A DNA stretch of 64,000 nt from Rhodococcus sp. IEGM 1379. GTDB lineage: Bacteria; Actinomycetota; Actinomycetes; Mycobacteriales; Mycobacteriaceae. The stretch's first letter is position 1. Each line of letters starts with the position of its first letter. The stretch is from NCBI RefSeq assembly GCF_030056815.1, contig NZ_JASHKR010000003.1, positions 141,393 through 205,392 of the forward strand. Direction: 5' to 3'. The translations under genes and the position numbers were made by a program. Below are positions 50,116 through 58,145 of this stretch, one piece after another. The notes under the pieces are model-generated. The model was not told the origin of the DNA. It was given only the letters and a program-made list of their open reading frames with translations, and searched no databases.

Positions 50116-50119
50116 ACAC

Positions 50120-50374
50120 AAGGAGCAAACGGGCACCCAAGAGTCCGATTTGCTGAGTAATAGCAGTTCAAAGCCGGTGGGGGAAGCTGGGGAATATCCC
50201 GAGAAGTGTTCCGAGCCACACGTCCGTCGCTCACACCAGCCCAGCCTTGTAAACCCTCAAATTGGACAAAAGACCAGCTCAGAATACGGAAATTCCCACC
50301 AATGCCCTCATGGTTCAAACAGGCCTCCATTTCCTTACATATCAGGGGGGAAAGTGGAGGAGGACCAATGTCCT
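50120..50374. other. Non-coding stretch between mraZ promoter and DUF3040 hairpin
   Basis: About 250 bases with no recognisable gene, repeat family or RNA. The one minus-strand open frame across it has no domain content and runs on through the mraZ leader. It is less GC-rich than its surroundings and may hold further mraZ promoters. Confidence 0.5.
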
Positions 50375-50424
50375 GTAAATGCAAGGACGGTCGGCAACCA
50401 AAGGTTGCCGACCGTCCTATTTAC
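50375..50424. terminator. Strong hairpin downstream of the DUF3040 gene
   Basis: A perfect 16-base stem (AGGACGGTCGGCAACC at 50384-50399, complement at 50403-50418) with an AAA loop, extended by GTAAAT/ATTTAC after a 3-base bulge. It lies 110 bases after the DUF3040 stop. There is no T-run; it probably insulates the dcw cluster. Confidence 0.65.
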
Positions 50425-50535
50425 ACCGAACATGTGGCCTGCCGGAGTCATCAACTACTCAGATCGCGCCACCCCACAAGGACTCCCCTGCTGACCCAAT
50501 GAGCAGGGCAATCGATGAACATATCTGCTTACGAG

Positions 50536-50991
50536 CTATTCCTGCTCGAACCTACGACGGAATCGATCTTCCATGCGAGAAGAGAATCCACCGCCTGACC
50601 TTCGTCCGCGTGAATGCCCCCGACCGCCGCTCGGCCCACCAGCACCCGGAGGTCCGGACTGAGTTTCGCTGCCGTGAGTACCACCATTCGCAGTGGACGT
50701 TCCTGTCGTACGTCGACCGCCACCCCACAAGAGCAGGATGCCGGAACCGAACATGAACAGGAACCCGACCAAACTGATTATCGGAAAACCGCCCGGTTTG
50801 AACGGGAGTGCGACTCCCGCAATCAACAGGACCAGACCCAGCACTAATAAAGCTGCCGCCTGGAAACGTCGCCGACTAGACGGCGCCCGCATACGGCCGC
50901 CTCGCACATTGGAGGCGAACTTGGGGTCTTCGGCATAGAGAGCGCTCTCGATCTGATCGAGCATGCGCTGCTCGTGCTCGGAGAGTGGCAC
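50536..50991 (-). CDS. DUF3040 membrane protein
   Basis: A 151-residue protein. The N-terminal DUF3040 motif is MPLSEHEQRMLDQIE with ALYAEDPKFAS, followed by two membrane helices (about 45-62 and 70-90) and a Gly/Ser/Arg-rich tail ending MEDRFRRRFEQE. Orthologous to Rv2169c, next to the dcw cluster. The function is unknown; the conserved location suggests an envelope or division link. It starts at GTG with GGGGGAGG upstream. The region before it (51000-51228) contains an AT-rich island with a TATAAT-like sequence at 51075-51080, possibly its promoter. Confidence 0.9.
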   Translation of the reverse strand: MPLSEHEQRMLDQIESALYAEDPKFASNVRGGRMRAPSSRRRFQAAALLVLGLVLLIAGVALPFKPGGFPIISLVGFLFMFGSGILLLWGGGRRTTGTSTANGGTHGSETQSGPPGAGGPSGGRGHSRGRRSGGGFSSRMEDRFRRRFEQE

Positions 50992-51228
50992 GGTACCTCC
51001 CCCGGCACTGGAAGTTTGGCAACCACCTCACGGTGTGAGGCGGCGGGTAATCAACGTGAACGACTACCTGTTTTTATAATACGAGTAGTTTAGGTCCCGG
51101 ACCACCAACTCCACGTACGAGTTCCGCCACAAGCGTACGTATTTGTGTCGACGAGCGGTAAATCGGCTCCGATCCGGCCGTGCAACCTGCAATTTCTGCA
51201 AATTCGGACTTCTCAGGCGCGCTGAATC

Positions 51229-51810
51229 TCAGGACGCTCTCAGATCGATTCGAAGCGCCTGTCCGATGTATTCCTCGACTGCAGTCAAAAATCGACCGAC
51301 TTCGACAACAAATGCATCCGCGTCAGCATCGCTGATCTCCACTCGAAGTCCCGTCTCGACTGCCGCCCGCGTATCCGACCATCCCGCGAAATACCGCGAC
51401 CAGGCACCGAATGTCGGTGCCGCCGAATCCAGGAGCGCCCAGGCATTTCCGCTTCGCTTGCGTCGCGACCCCGTCCCGACGACGCCGACGGCCAACACCG
51501 CACCGGCACCTCGCAGCGCCGCCAGGTAGCCGCATCGAAAACGGTCCGCAGCATCGCCGGCTCCGGCGGATTCGGCGAGCAACGCGTCGGCCTTCCCCAC
51601 TAGATTCCACGCGAATCCGCCACTGGGCCGATCTCCGGAACCCATCACTGCGGAGGAACCCACGGAGCGTTCGGGCAATTTTGCGGTTCCCGAAATTGCC
51701 GGGAGTCTGGACACTGCCGACACCGACGGACTCGACAATTCCGCGGGCAGGGTTCGTTCAGACTTTGCTCGTTGGGACTTCACTCGTTGGGACTTCACTC
51801 GTTCAGACAT
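51229..51810 (-). CDS. SAV_6107-type HEPN-like protein
   Basis: A 193-residue protein. An N-terminal repetitive basic start (VKSQR repeats) and a Ser/Pro-rich region are followed by a helical ~120-residue domain with DALLAESAGAGDAADRFR, FGAWSRYFAGWS and a C-terminal FVVEVGRFLTAVEEYIG. This matches the SAV_6107 family as I remember it, often grouped with HEPN domains. Its function is not established. I chose the ATG at 51810 because GGGAGG is upstream; a frame open to 51972 passes through a terminator-like hairpin. It lies beside DUF3040 and is divergent from the GNAT gene. Confidence 0.75.
   Translation of the reverse strand: MSERVKSQRVKSQRAKSERTLPAELSSPSVSAVSRLPAISGTAKLPERSVGSSAVMGSGDRPSGGFAWNLVGKADALLAESAGAGDAADRFRCGYLAALRGAGAVLAVGVVGTGSRRKRSGNAWALLDSAAPTFGAWSRYFAGWSDTRAAVETGLRVEISDADADAFVVEVGRFLTAVEEYIGQALRIDLRAS
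51754..51810. repeat. 15-bp tandem repeat at the start of the HEPN-like gene
   Basis: About 3.7 units of a 15-base repeat (CGTTGGGACTTCACT and variants CGTTCAGACTTTGCT) encode the VKSQR/AKSER repeats at the N-terminus. Confidence 0.8.
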
Positions 51811-51845
51811 CCGGGCACCTCCCGTGACGTAGGGATTCACTCCAC

Positions 51846-51905
51846 GAAAAAACAGAATCCGGTGATGTGGTGATGCCCGCTTCCCTTCGGGCATCACCAC
51901 ATCAC
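51846..51905 (-). terminator. Hairpin plus T-run in the leader of the HEPN-like gene
   Basis: A perfect 18-base inverted repeat (51862-51879 and 51888-51905, arms GTGATGTGGTGATGCCCG) with an 8-base loop. Read on the minus strand it is followed after nine bases by six T's (51847-51852). It lies about 40 bases before the gene's start codon, so it looks like a leader terminator or attenuator. Confidence 0.75.
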
Positions 51906-52026
51906 TGCGAACCTCGCGAGTGGACCGAACCCGACGATTGCCCGCTAGTTCGGGATCACTCACATCGAACATTCGTTCGACCTATTCAATATAACTGCAC
52001 CCACCGACAAGTCGTCAAGAGAAGAG

Positions 52027-52632
52027 GTGAGACCGGTCGACCCGCAGATCGCCTGGACACCACACACGGTTGAACTGAACCGCGAGGAATTCGCGAAACG
52101 ACTGCACGAGGCGTTAACCGTGTACGTCACCGCAATGGACTATCCGCGCGGCACCGAGTTCCATCGAGCACCCATGTGGACCGAGCACTCGACCCGCCCC
52201 GGATGGAAAGCAGTAGGCGCGCTCGCCGGACCCGGGTCCGGTTCACCCACTGTCGAGTCACTGGTCGGAATTGCCTACGGCTATCGCGGGAGCTCAGATC
52301 AGTGGTGGCACCAGCAGGTCCTGCACGGACTGCACCGTTCCGGCCGTGCACAGTCGGAGATCTCCGCCATTCTCGACGACTACTTCGAACTCACCGAGTT
52401 GCATATTCATCCGAACGGCCAGGGCCATCGACTAGGCGAATCCCTGATCCGGCATCTCCTCCATGATCGGCCCGAGCGCTCGGTTCTGCTCTCCACCCCC
52501 GAAGTGTTCGACGAGGACAATCGGGCTTGGCGCCTGTACCGTCGGCTCGGATTTCAGGACGTACTCCGACGCTTCCGCTTCTCCGGAGACAGTCGGCCTT
52601 TTGCCGTTCTCGGTAGAGGACTGCCCCTGTGA
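52027..52632 (+). CDS. GNAT-family N-acetyltransferase
   Basis: A 201-residue acetyltransferase-fold protein. The acetyl-CoA loop is approximated by HIHPNGQGHRLGESLIRHLL near 120-139 (the Q/RxxGxG/A pattern) and the C-terminal part has AWRLYRRLGF. Equivalent in position to Rv2170, a lysine acetyltransferase reported to act on isocitrate dehydrogenase. The GTG at 52027 has an AG-rich site upstream. Its stop overlaps crtO as GTGA, so it is coupled to the carotenoid genes. Confidence 0.85.
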   Translation: MRPVDPQIAWTPHTVELNREEFAKRLHEALTVYVTAMDYPRGTEFHRAPMWTEHSTRPGWKAVGALAGPGSGSPTVESLVGIAYGYRGSSDQWWHQQVLHGLHRSGRAQSEISAILDDYFELTELHIHPNGQGHRLGESLIRHLLHDRPERSVLLSTPEVFDEDNRAWRLYRRLGFQDVLRRFRFSGDSRPFAVLGRGLPL

Positions 52633-54218
52633 CGCACATTCTTGATGCGGCCGTCATCGGTTCCGGCCACAACGCGTTAGTCTCGGCCGCGTACCTGGCC
52701 CGCGAGGGTTGGTCGGTTCGCGTGTTCGAAAAGGACACCGTCCCCGGCGGCGCGGTGTCGACGGTCGAGCGATTCCCCGGACACAAAGTGGATCGCGGTT
52801 CGTCGGCCCACATCATGATTCGACACACCGGAATCATCGAAGAACTCGGGCTCGCAGCACACGGACTCCGGTACATCGACTGTGATCCCTGGGCCTTCGC
52901 GCCGTCTCCGCCTGGTTCGGACCGTCCCGGAATAGTCTTCCACCGCGACCTCGACAAAACCTGCAGATCTATCGAGCAAGCATGTGGCACAAGAGATGCC
53001 GACGCCTACCGCCGGTTCGTTTCCGTCTGGTCGGAGCGCAGCACCCGAGTTATGCGCGCATTCTCCGCCCCGCCGACGGGCCCGAATCTGCTGTCGTCAT
53101 TCTGGGGTCTCGACACCGGTAGCGGCGGCAGCGACATCTCGCGCCAATTCCTTGCCACCGGCGATTCCCTCCTCGACGAGTACTTCGACAGTGAACCCCT
53201 CAAAGCTGCACTCGCGTGGTTCGGAGCCCAGTCGGGCCCACCGATGTCGGAGCCTGGTACCGCTTCCATGGTGGGGTTCGCGGCACTCATGCACACGCTC
53301 CCGCCGGGCCGAGCAGTCGGCGGAAGCGGCGCACTGAGCGCAGCGCTCATGTCGCGGATGCACACCGACGGTGCCACGGTCAGCCTCGGCGACGCCGTCA
53401 CCGCGGTCGCCCGGCGCGGCGACCTCTGGACTGTCACCACGGCGAGCGGACTGGAAGTGCAGGCCCGTTCCGTCATCGCCGGCTGCCACATCCTGACGAC
53501 GCTCGATCTTCTCGGCAACGGCGGCTTCGACGCAACCACCCTGGAACGGTGGCGCCGAAAGATTCGAGTCGGCCCGGGAATCGGTATGGTCCTGCGGTTG
53601 GCGACGTCCGAACTACCGCAGTATCCGTCGGCCTCGATCGAAGAGAGCACGTCGGGACTACAACTTCTGGTCTCAGATCGCGCCCACCTACGAACTGCTC
53701 AAGGCGCTGCGTCGGGCGGTGAACTGCCACCGCGCCCCGCGGTCCTCGGTATGAGTTTCAGCGGGATCGATCCCAGCATCGCTCCCCCGGGTGAGCACCA
53801 GGTGACACTGTGGTCGCAGTGGCAGCCGTACCGACTGAGCGGGGATCGAGACTGGGCGTCGCTGGCAGAGTCCGAGGCTGATCGCATCATCGGAGAGATG
53901 GAGGCGTCGGCCCCCGGCTTCACCGACAGCATTCTGGCGCGGCACATCCAAACTCCGCGAGATCTCGAGTCCGAGATGGGCTTGATCGGCGGCAACGTGA
54001 TGCACGTCGAGATGTCACTCGACCAGATGATGCTGTGGCGTCCGCTCCCGGAATTGTCAGCTCATCGGGTACCTGGCGCAGACTGCCTGTACCTCACCGG
54101 CGCGTCGACACACCCCGGCGGCGGAGTATCCGGAGCGAGCGGTCGCAACGCTGCTCGCATTGCACTCTCCGAACGCCGCGGACACTCGATACTGCGCCGA
54201 ATCCTTCGAAAGAAATGA
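52629..54218 (+). CDS. crtO: CrtO-type carotenoid ketolase (FAD-dependent)
   Basis: A 529-residue flavoprotein of the phytoene-desaturase superfamily. The dinucleotide-binding motif AVIGSGHNALVSAAYLAREG is near 8-27, then DTVPGGAVST, and the C-terminal LTGASTHPGGGVSGASGRNAA motif. GHNAL and the C-terminal pattern are typical of CrtO ketolases, which introduce 4-keto groups into beta- or gamma-carotene; CrtO ketolases are known from Rhodococcus. It starts at GTG overlapping GNAT, and its stop overlaps the next gene (ATGA). The alternative is another carotenoid oxidase of this superfamily. Confidence 0.82.
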   Translation: MTHILDAAVIGSGHNALVSAAYLAREGWSVRVFEKDTVPGGAVSTVERFPGHKVDRGSSAHIMIRHTGIIEELGLAAHGLRYIDCDPWAFAPSPPGSDRPGIVFHRDLDKTCRSIEQACGTRDADAYRRFVSVWSERSTRVMRAFSAPPTGPNLLSSFWGLDTGSGGSDISRQFLATGDSLLDEYFDSEPLKAALAWFGAQSGPPMSEPGTASMVGFAALMHTLPPGRAVGGSGALSAALMSRMHTDGATVSLGDAVTAVARRGDLWTVTTASGLEVQARSVIAGCHILTTLDLLGNGGFDATTLERWRRKIRVGPGIGMVLRLATSELPQYPSASIEESTSGLQLLVSDRAHLRTAQGAASGGELPPRPAVLGMSFSGIDPSIAPPGEHQVTLWSQWQPYRLSGDRDWASLAESEADRIIGEMEASAPGFTDSILARHIQTPRDLESEMGLIGGNVMHVEMSLDQMMLWRPLPELSAHRVPGADCLYLTGASTHPGGGVSGASGRNAARIALSERRGHSILRRILRKK

Positions 54219-55027
54219 CACCGCAAAAGGTTCCGCTGATTCTGGCGCTCGCCGCTGTCGGAGCTCAGATCGTGTACCCGTTGGTCGACGGGTCTACCCG
54301 CGATCTCGTCACGATCGCAGTCGTCGGATTGCTCGCCGCTGCGTCGATCAGTCATGCGGTAATCAACCGCGGCGCGGCGTGGACGATTGCATTGATCGCG
54401 GTCACCGCAGGAATCGGGCTTGTGTCGGAAATAGTCGGCACAGCAACCGGAATTCCGTACGGCTGCTACAGCTACAGCGTCGATCGACTGGGTCCAGCGC
54501 TGTCCGGTGTCCCCTTGATAATTCCGTTCGCGTGGACCGCCGGTTTCTATCCGATCTGGTGCGTCGCAACCCGCCTGGTTCGGAACTTTTCGACGGTGTC
54601 TCGCCGGATCGGTCGCATAACACTGACAGTTGTGGGATTGCTCGGATGGGACCTGTACCTCGATCCGCAAATGGTGGCCGATCGCCAGTGGGCGTGGTGC
54701 GCCGAAAACGCCGGATTGCGCGGGATCTCGCACATCCCGTTGACCAACTACGCCGGTTGGATCCTGGTCGGCATGGTGATGGCGACAATCATGGAGCTGA
54801 TCTCGACGCGATACGAGAAGGACTCCCGCTCCGAGGCCGTCCCCATAGGGCTGTTTCTGTGGACCTGGCTCGGTTCGGCCCTCGCGCACTCCGTCTTCCT
54901 CAGCGCCCCGGAGTTGCGTTACTCGGCGATGTACGGATTCGCGGTGATGGGGATTCTCGGATCCTGGCTGCTACTCACCTTCATCCGGGATCGAACTTCA
55001 CTGGCCGACACACCCCCTCGTCGCTGA
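54215..55027 (+). CDS. cruF: CruF-like carotenoid 1',2'-hydratase (DUF422 membrane protein)
   Basis: A 270-residue protein with about seven hydrophobic helices. The family-typical motifs are TGIPYGCYSYSVDRLGP near 79, GWDLYLDPQMV near 147, and NYAGWILVGMVM near 179. CruF hydratases add water across the psi end of carotenoids, making the 1'-hydroxyl that is later glycosylated. The ATG overlaps the crtO stop as ATGA. Together with the glycosyltransferase two genes on, it suggests a glycosylated monocyclic carotenoid. The symbol is by family, not proven. Confidence 0.8.
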   Translation: MTPQKVPLILALAAVGAQIVYPLVDGSTRDLVTIAVVGLLAAASISHAVINRGAAWTIALIAVTAGIGLVSEIVGTATGIPYGCYSYSVDRLGPALSGVPLIIPFAWTAGFYPIWCVATRLVRNFSTVSRRIGRITLTVVGLLGWDLYLDPQMVADRQWAWCAENAGLRGISHIPLTNYAGWILVGMVMATIMELISTRYEKDSRSEAVPIGLFLWTWLGSALAHSVFLSAPELRYSAMYGFAVMGILGSWLLLTFIRDRTSLADTPPRR

Positions 55028-55059
55028 CTACCGATGACGCGACTGGCACGATAACGACT

Positions 55060-55773
55060 GTGCACCAGTCCACGGATGACTCCACCAGCCCGAGAACTCG
55101 TCAGCGAATCACTCCGAGAAGTCGAAAGCGATTCATTGCGTCGGCCGCTCTCGCACTGATGTTGGTCCCCTTGCTGGCCGGCTGCCTGCGCGTTCAAGTG
55201 TCGATGGGCGTCTCCGCCGACGACCGTGTGTCCGGCCAGATCGTTGCCGCTGTCATCCCGGCGAACGAGACGGACAAGGGACCACAGTTGACGCCGCCCT
55301 CGTCGCTCGAGAAACAAGTTCGGGTCCAGGAGTACAAGAAGGACGGTTATGTCGGTTCGCAGGCGTTCTTCTCGGACCTCAGCTTCGGGGACGTCGCGCA
55401 ACTGAGTTCCATGACGGACGAGGGCGCCGGTTCGTTTCAGCTCACACTCACGCGAAGTGGTGACACCGTCGCCCTCGATGGAAAAGCTGATTTGAAGACC
55501 GTCCCGGCCCAGGGTTCCGATATCCAATTCAGCATCGCATTTCCAGCTCGAATCGCGACAACCAACGGCAATCGCGACGGCGATTCGCGAGTCTCGTGGA
55601 CTCTGCCCGCCGGTGAAGTATCCACTGTGCGTGCCGAAGTGAGCTATGCGGATCCGAGCACTCGAAGTTTTGCAGGCTGGGCCGGCATCATGGCCGGACT
55701 CACCCTCGGCGTCGCAATCATCGTCGGTGCAATGGCCTGGATGATGCGCAACCGCACCATGGGGCCGAGATGA
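55060..55773 (+). CDS. lppM: LppM-like membrane lipoprotein
   Basis: A 237-residue protein. A signal peptide with lipobox LLAGC-L is at about 44, followed by a beta-rich ectodomain and a C-terminal membrane helix (about 210-230) with the short tail RNRTMGPR. This topology (N-terminal lipidation plus C-terminal helix) and the position match Rv2171 LppM, which in M. tuberculosis modulates phagocytosis. The start is uncertain: the GTG at 55060 is chosen so the basic n-region precedes the helix. It lies within the carotenoid cluster 32 bases after the cruF-like gene. Confidence 0.85.
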   Translation: MHQSTDDSTSPRTRQRITPRSRKRFIASAALALMLVPLLAGCLRVQVSMGVSADDRVSGQIVAAVIPANETDKGPQLTPPSSLEKQVRVQEYKKDGYVGSQAFFSDLSFGDVAQLSSMTDEGAGSFQLTLTRSGDTVALDGKADLKTVPAQGSDIQFSIAFPARIATTNGNRDGDSRVSWTLPAGEVSTVRAEVSYADPSTRSFAGWAGIMAGLTLGVAIIVGAMAWMMRNRTMGPR

Positions 55774-55787
55774 TGCGCAACCGCACC
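55741..55787. repeat. 18-bp direct repeat at the lppM stop
   Basis: ATGATGCGCAACCGCACC occurs at 55741-55758 and 55770-55787, 11 bases apart. The second copy overlaps the lppM stop codon and runs into the gap before the glycosyltransferase. Confidence 0.85.
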
Positions 55788-55828
55788 CCTGTTGCAATGC
55801 CGCCGAAAAGTCCCACATCCTCTTACAC

Positions 55829-56980
55829 GTGAGAACGATCCGCCGATGGGCACTGACAGCTGCCTCCGCATTCGCGGTCGGCAGCGCTGCCACCAGCGTG
55901 CTCAACCGAATCACTACCCCCGCCCTCGCCGGGGTGTCACCCGATCCGATCTTCGAACGTGTCACCGCGATTATTCCGGCACGCAACGAGGAAACTCGGC
56001 TTCCGGACTTGATCGACGATCTCCGCGCGCAAAGTGGGATCACACACCTCCGGGTCGTGATCTACGACGACCGTTCCACCGATCGCACCGCGTCACTTGC
56101 CGAGGCCGCAGCCGCCGGCGATATTCGATTCACCATTGTCCGGGGAGAGCACGAACCGCCAGACGGATGGCTGGGCAAATCCGCCGCCTGCAATCAGGCT
56201 GCGCGCCACAGTGACTCGACCGATGCCGACATTCTGATATTCCTCGACGCCGATGTCCGACTCGGCCCCGATGCTCTGGCTGCGGCCGTCACCGAACTGC
56301 GTCGCAGCGGAGCGTCGTTGCTAAGTCCGTGGCCCACGCAAATTGCCGTCACTGCTGCCGAACGCATCGTTCAACCGTTGCTGTGCTGGTCGTGGGCGGC
56401 AACACTGCCAACGCTGACCTCCAACGCTGTCACGGCGCCGTCGATGGCGGTTGCGTGCGGTCAGTTCCTCGTTTTCGACGCGTCGCACTACCGGCAGATC
56501 GGTGGGCACCGCGCCGTCGCGGCATCCGTGACCGAGGATCTCGATCTTGCGCGGGCACTGCGCGCGGCCGGCCTACGCACCGTCGTGGCTCTGGCCGGTG
56601 AGCACGCATCCTGCCGAATGTATTCCAGCGCAACGGAACTGCGCGAGGGCTACGGAAAGTGGCTGTGGACCGCCTTCGGTTCGCCGACGTCCACGGCAGT
56701 AGTACTGTTTGCCGCCGCCGGAATCTGGATCGCACCCGCCGTCACTGTCGTCTGCGGCACCGGCCGGGTACGCGCGGTCGCGGCAATCGGATACGCGGCT
56801 GGCATCCTCTCGCGACTTGCATCACGAAACATGGAGACCCGCCGGACAATTCGCGCCCGCGATTTCGCCGACGCGGCCGCCCACCCACTATCGATTGCAG
56901 CCGCAATCGGGCTCGCGGTGGACTCGAGCCGAAGGCACCGTCTCGGCCGGGCTACCTGGAAAGGCCGAACGATCCCCTGA
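55829..56980 (+). CDS. GT2 glycosyltransferase, CruG-like
   Basis: A 383-residue family-2 glycosyltransferase. An N-terminal hydrophobic helix precedes the catalytic region with VTAIIPARNEE near 45, FLDADVRLGPDAL (DxD-type) near 138, and VTEDLDLARALR near 234; three C-terminal membrane segments follow. In carotenoid clusters with cruF this gene type glycosylates the hydroxylated psi end (CruG/CrtQ-like), so a carotenoid glycosyl acceptor is inferred. The GTG at 55829 has a weak ribosome site. Its stop lies two bases from the stop of the convergent metF-like gene. Confidence 0.75.
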   Translation: MRTIRRWALTAASAFAVGSAATSVLNRITTPALAGVSPDPIFERVTAIIPARNEETRLPDLIDDLRAQSGITHLRVVIYDDRSTDRTASLAEAAAAGDIRFTIVRGEHEPPDGWLGKSAACNQAARHSDSTDADILIFLDADVRLGPDALAAAVTELRRSGASLLSPWPTQIAVTAAERIVQPLLCWSWAATLPTLTSNAVTAPSMAVACGQFLVFDASHYRQIGGHRAVAASVTEDLDLARALRAAGLRTVVALAGEHASCRMYSSATELREGYGKWLWTAFGSPTSTAVVLFAAAGIWIAPAVTVVCGTGRVRAVAAIGYAAGILSRLASRNMETRRTIRARDFADAAAHPLSIAAAIGLAVDSSRRHRLGRATWKGRTIP

Positions 56981-56982
56981 CG

Positions 56983-57972
56983 CTAGCGAGCTGCAGCCGT
57001 ACCCGTCGATGCCTCGGACGTCAGCCCGAGTCGTTCGAGCACCTCACTGGTTGCACGCGCAAAATTGAGCGTGATGAAGTGCAGGCACGGCGCGCCTTCA
57101 GCGATCAATCGTTCGCCCATTTCAGTGGCCAGATCGATGCCGAGTTCACGGACTGCCGCCCGATTCTCCTGAGCGCCATTGCCCGCTGCGGCGTCGAACC
57201 TACGCTCGAGAGCCGGCGGCAACGAAGAACCGGACAGCTCCAGCATGCGCCGCACAGATCCGAGCGACGTGACAGGCATGATTTCGGGAATGATCGGCTT
57301 TGCGCCCTGTTCGGCGTCGAACGCGCTGACGCGATCACGCAGACGCAGGTAATCGTCGACGTCGAAGAACATCTGGGTAATCGAGTACTCGGCACCGGCG
57401 CGCAACTTCGCGACCAGGTACTTCGTGTCGTGGGCCAGATCCGGCGCCCGGTAATGCCCTTCGGGGAACGACGCCACACCGACGTGGAAGTCACCGAGGT
57501 CGCGGACCATCCGCACCAATTCTTCGGCGTACTCGACACCGTCAGGATGCTTTTTCCACTCGCCGAGTGGGTCCCCGGGCGGATCACCGCGCAAAACCAA
57601 GATGTTGCTGATGCCACGGTCTGCATACGCACCGACCATGGATCGAAGTTCGTCGATGCTGTGGGAAACAGCTGTCAAATGCGCAACGGGCAGCAGCGTC
57701 GTCTCTTCGGCCAGCTCACCGGTAACCCGAACAGTGCGGTCACGCGTCGAACCGCCGGCACCGTACGTCATGGAGACAAACGCCGGACCGAGCCTCTCGA
57801 ACGTGCGCACGGCACGCCACAACCGCGCTTCGGCTTCTGCGTCGCGCGGCGGTGAAAACTCGACCGAGAACGGAATGCGACCGTCTGTGTGAGACGTGAT
57901 CCGATCGACGATCGATGGTGTTCGGCTGGCCCAGCCCTCGCTGGAGCGTCCCCTGACTGCATCGAATGTCAC
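56983..57972 (-). CDS. metF: 5,10-methylenetetrahydrofolate reductase-like protein
   Basis: A 329-residue TIM-barrel reductase making 5-methyl-THF. SVEFSPPRDAEAEARLW near 36 has the key Glu, SMTYGAGGSTRDRT near 67, NILVLRGDPPGD near 122 (folate/FAD region) and FFDVDDYLR near 192. It corresponds in position to Rv2172c, reported as a non-canonical MTHFR, but is longer and closer to canonical MetF. It is on the minus strand within a plus-strand carotenoid cluster and is divergent from the prenyltransferase gene. It starts at GTG. Confidence 0.88.
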   Translation of the reverse strand: MTFDAVRGRSSEGWASRTPSIVDRITSHTDGRIPFSVEFSPPRDAEAEARLWRAVRTFERLGPAFVSMTYGAGGSTRDRTVRVTGELAEETTLLPVAHLTAVSHSIDELRSMVGAYADRGISNILVLRGDPPGDPLGEWKKHPDGVEYAEELVRMVRDLGDFHVGVASFPEGHYRAPDLAHDTKYLVAKLRAGAEYSITQMFFDVDDYLRLRDRVSAFDAEQGAKPIIPEIMPVTSLGSVRRMLELSGSSLPPALERRFDAAAGNGAQENRAAVRELGIDLATEMGERLIAEGAPCLHFITLNFARATSEVLERLGLTSEASTGTAAAR

Positions 57973-58145
57973 GAGGTAAGCATATGTTTTGTTGCCGAGG
58001 AAGAGCGCATCGCACCCAGCCAGGCATCTCGAATGCCAGGATCATGCAGTTCACGGGCCACACCGAGCGTCGGCGGATCCCCCACTAAGCTGGACTCGAT
58101 GCTCACCCCCGTGCCGTGATCCACAGGTGTGAGAAGTAACCGACC
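57973..58145. promoter_or_regulatory. Divergent promoter region metF / crtE
   Basis: A 173-base gap between divergent starts. It must hold promoters for both genes; I see no convincing hexamer pair. Confidence 0.4.

Noticed and set aside
49926..50384. 152-codon minus-strand frame over the mraZ leader and upstream region
   Set aside because: No recognisable domain, crosses the operator and hairpin; better explained as regulatory DNA.
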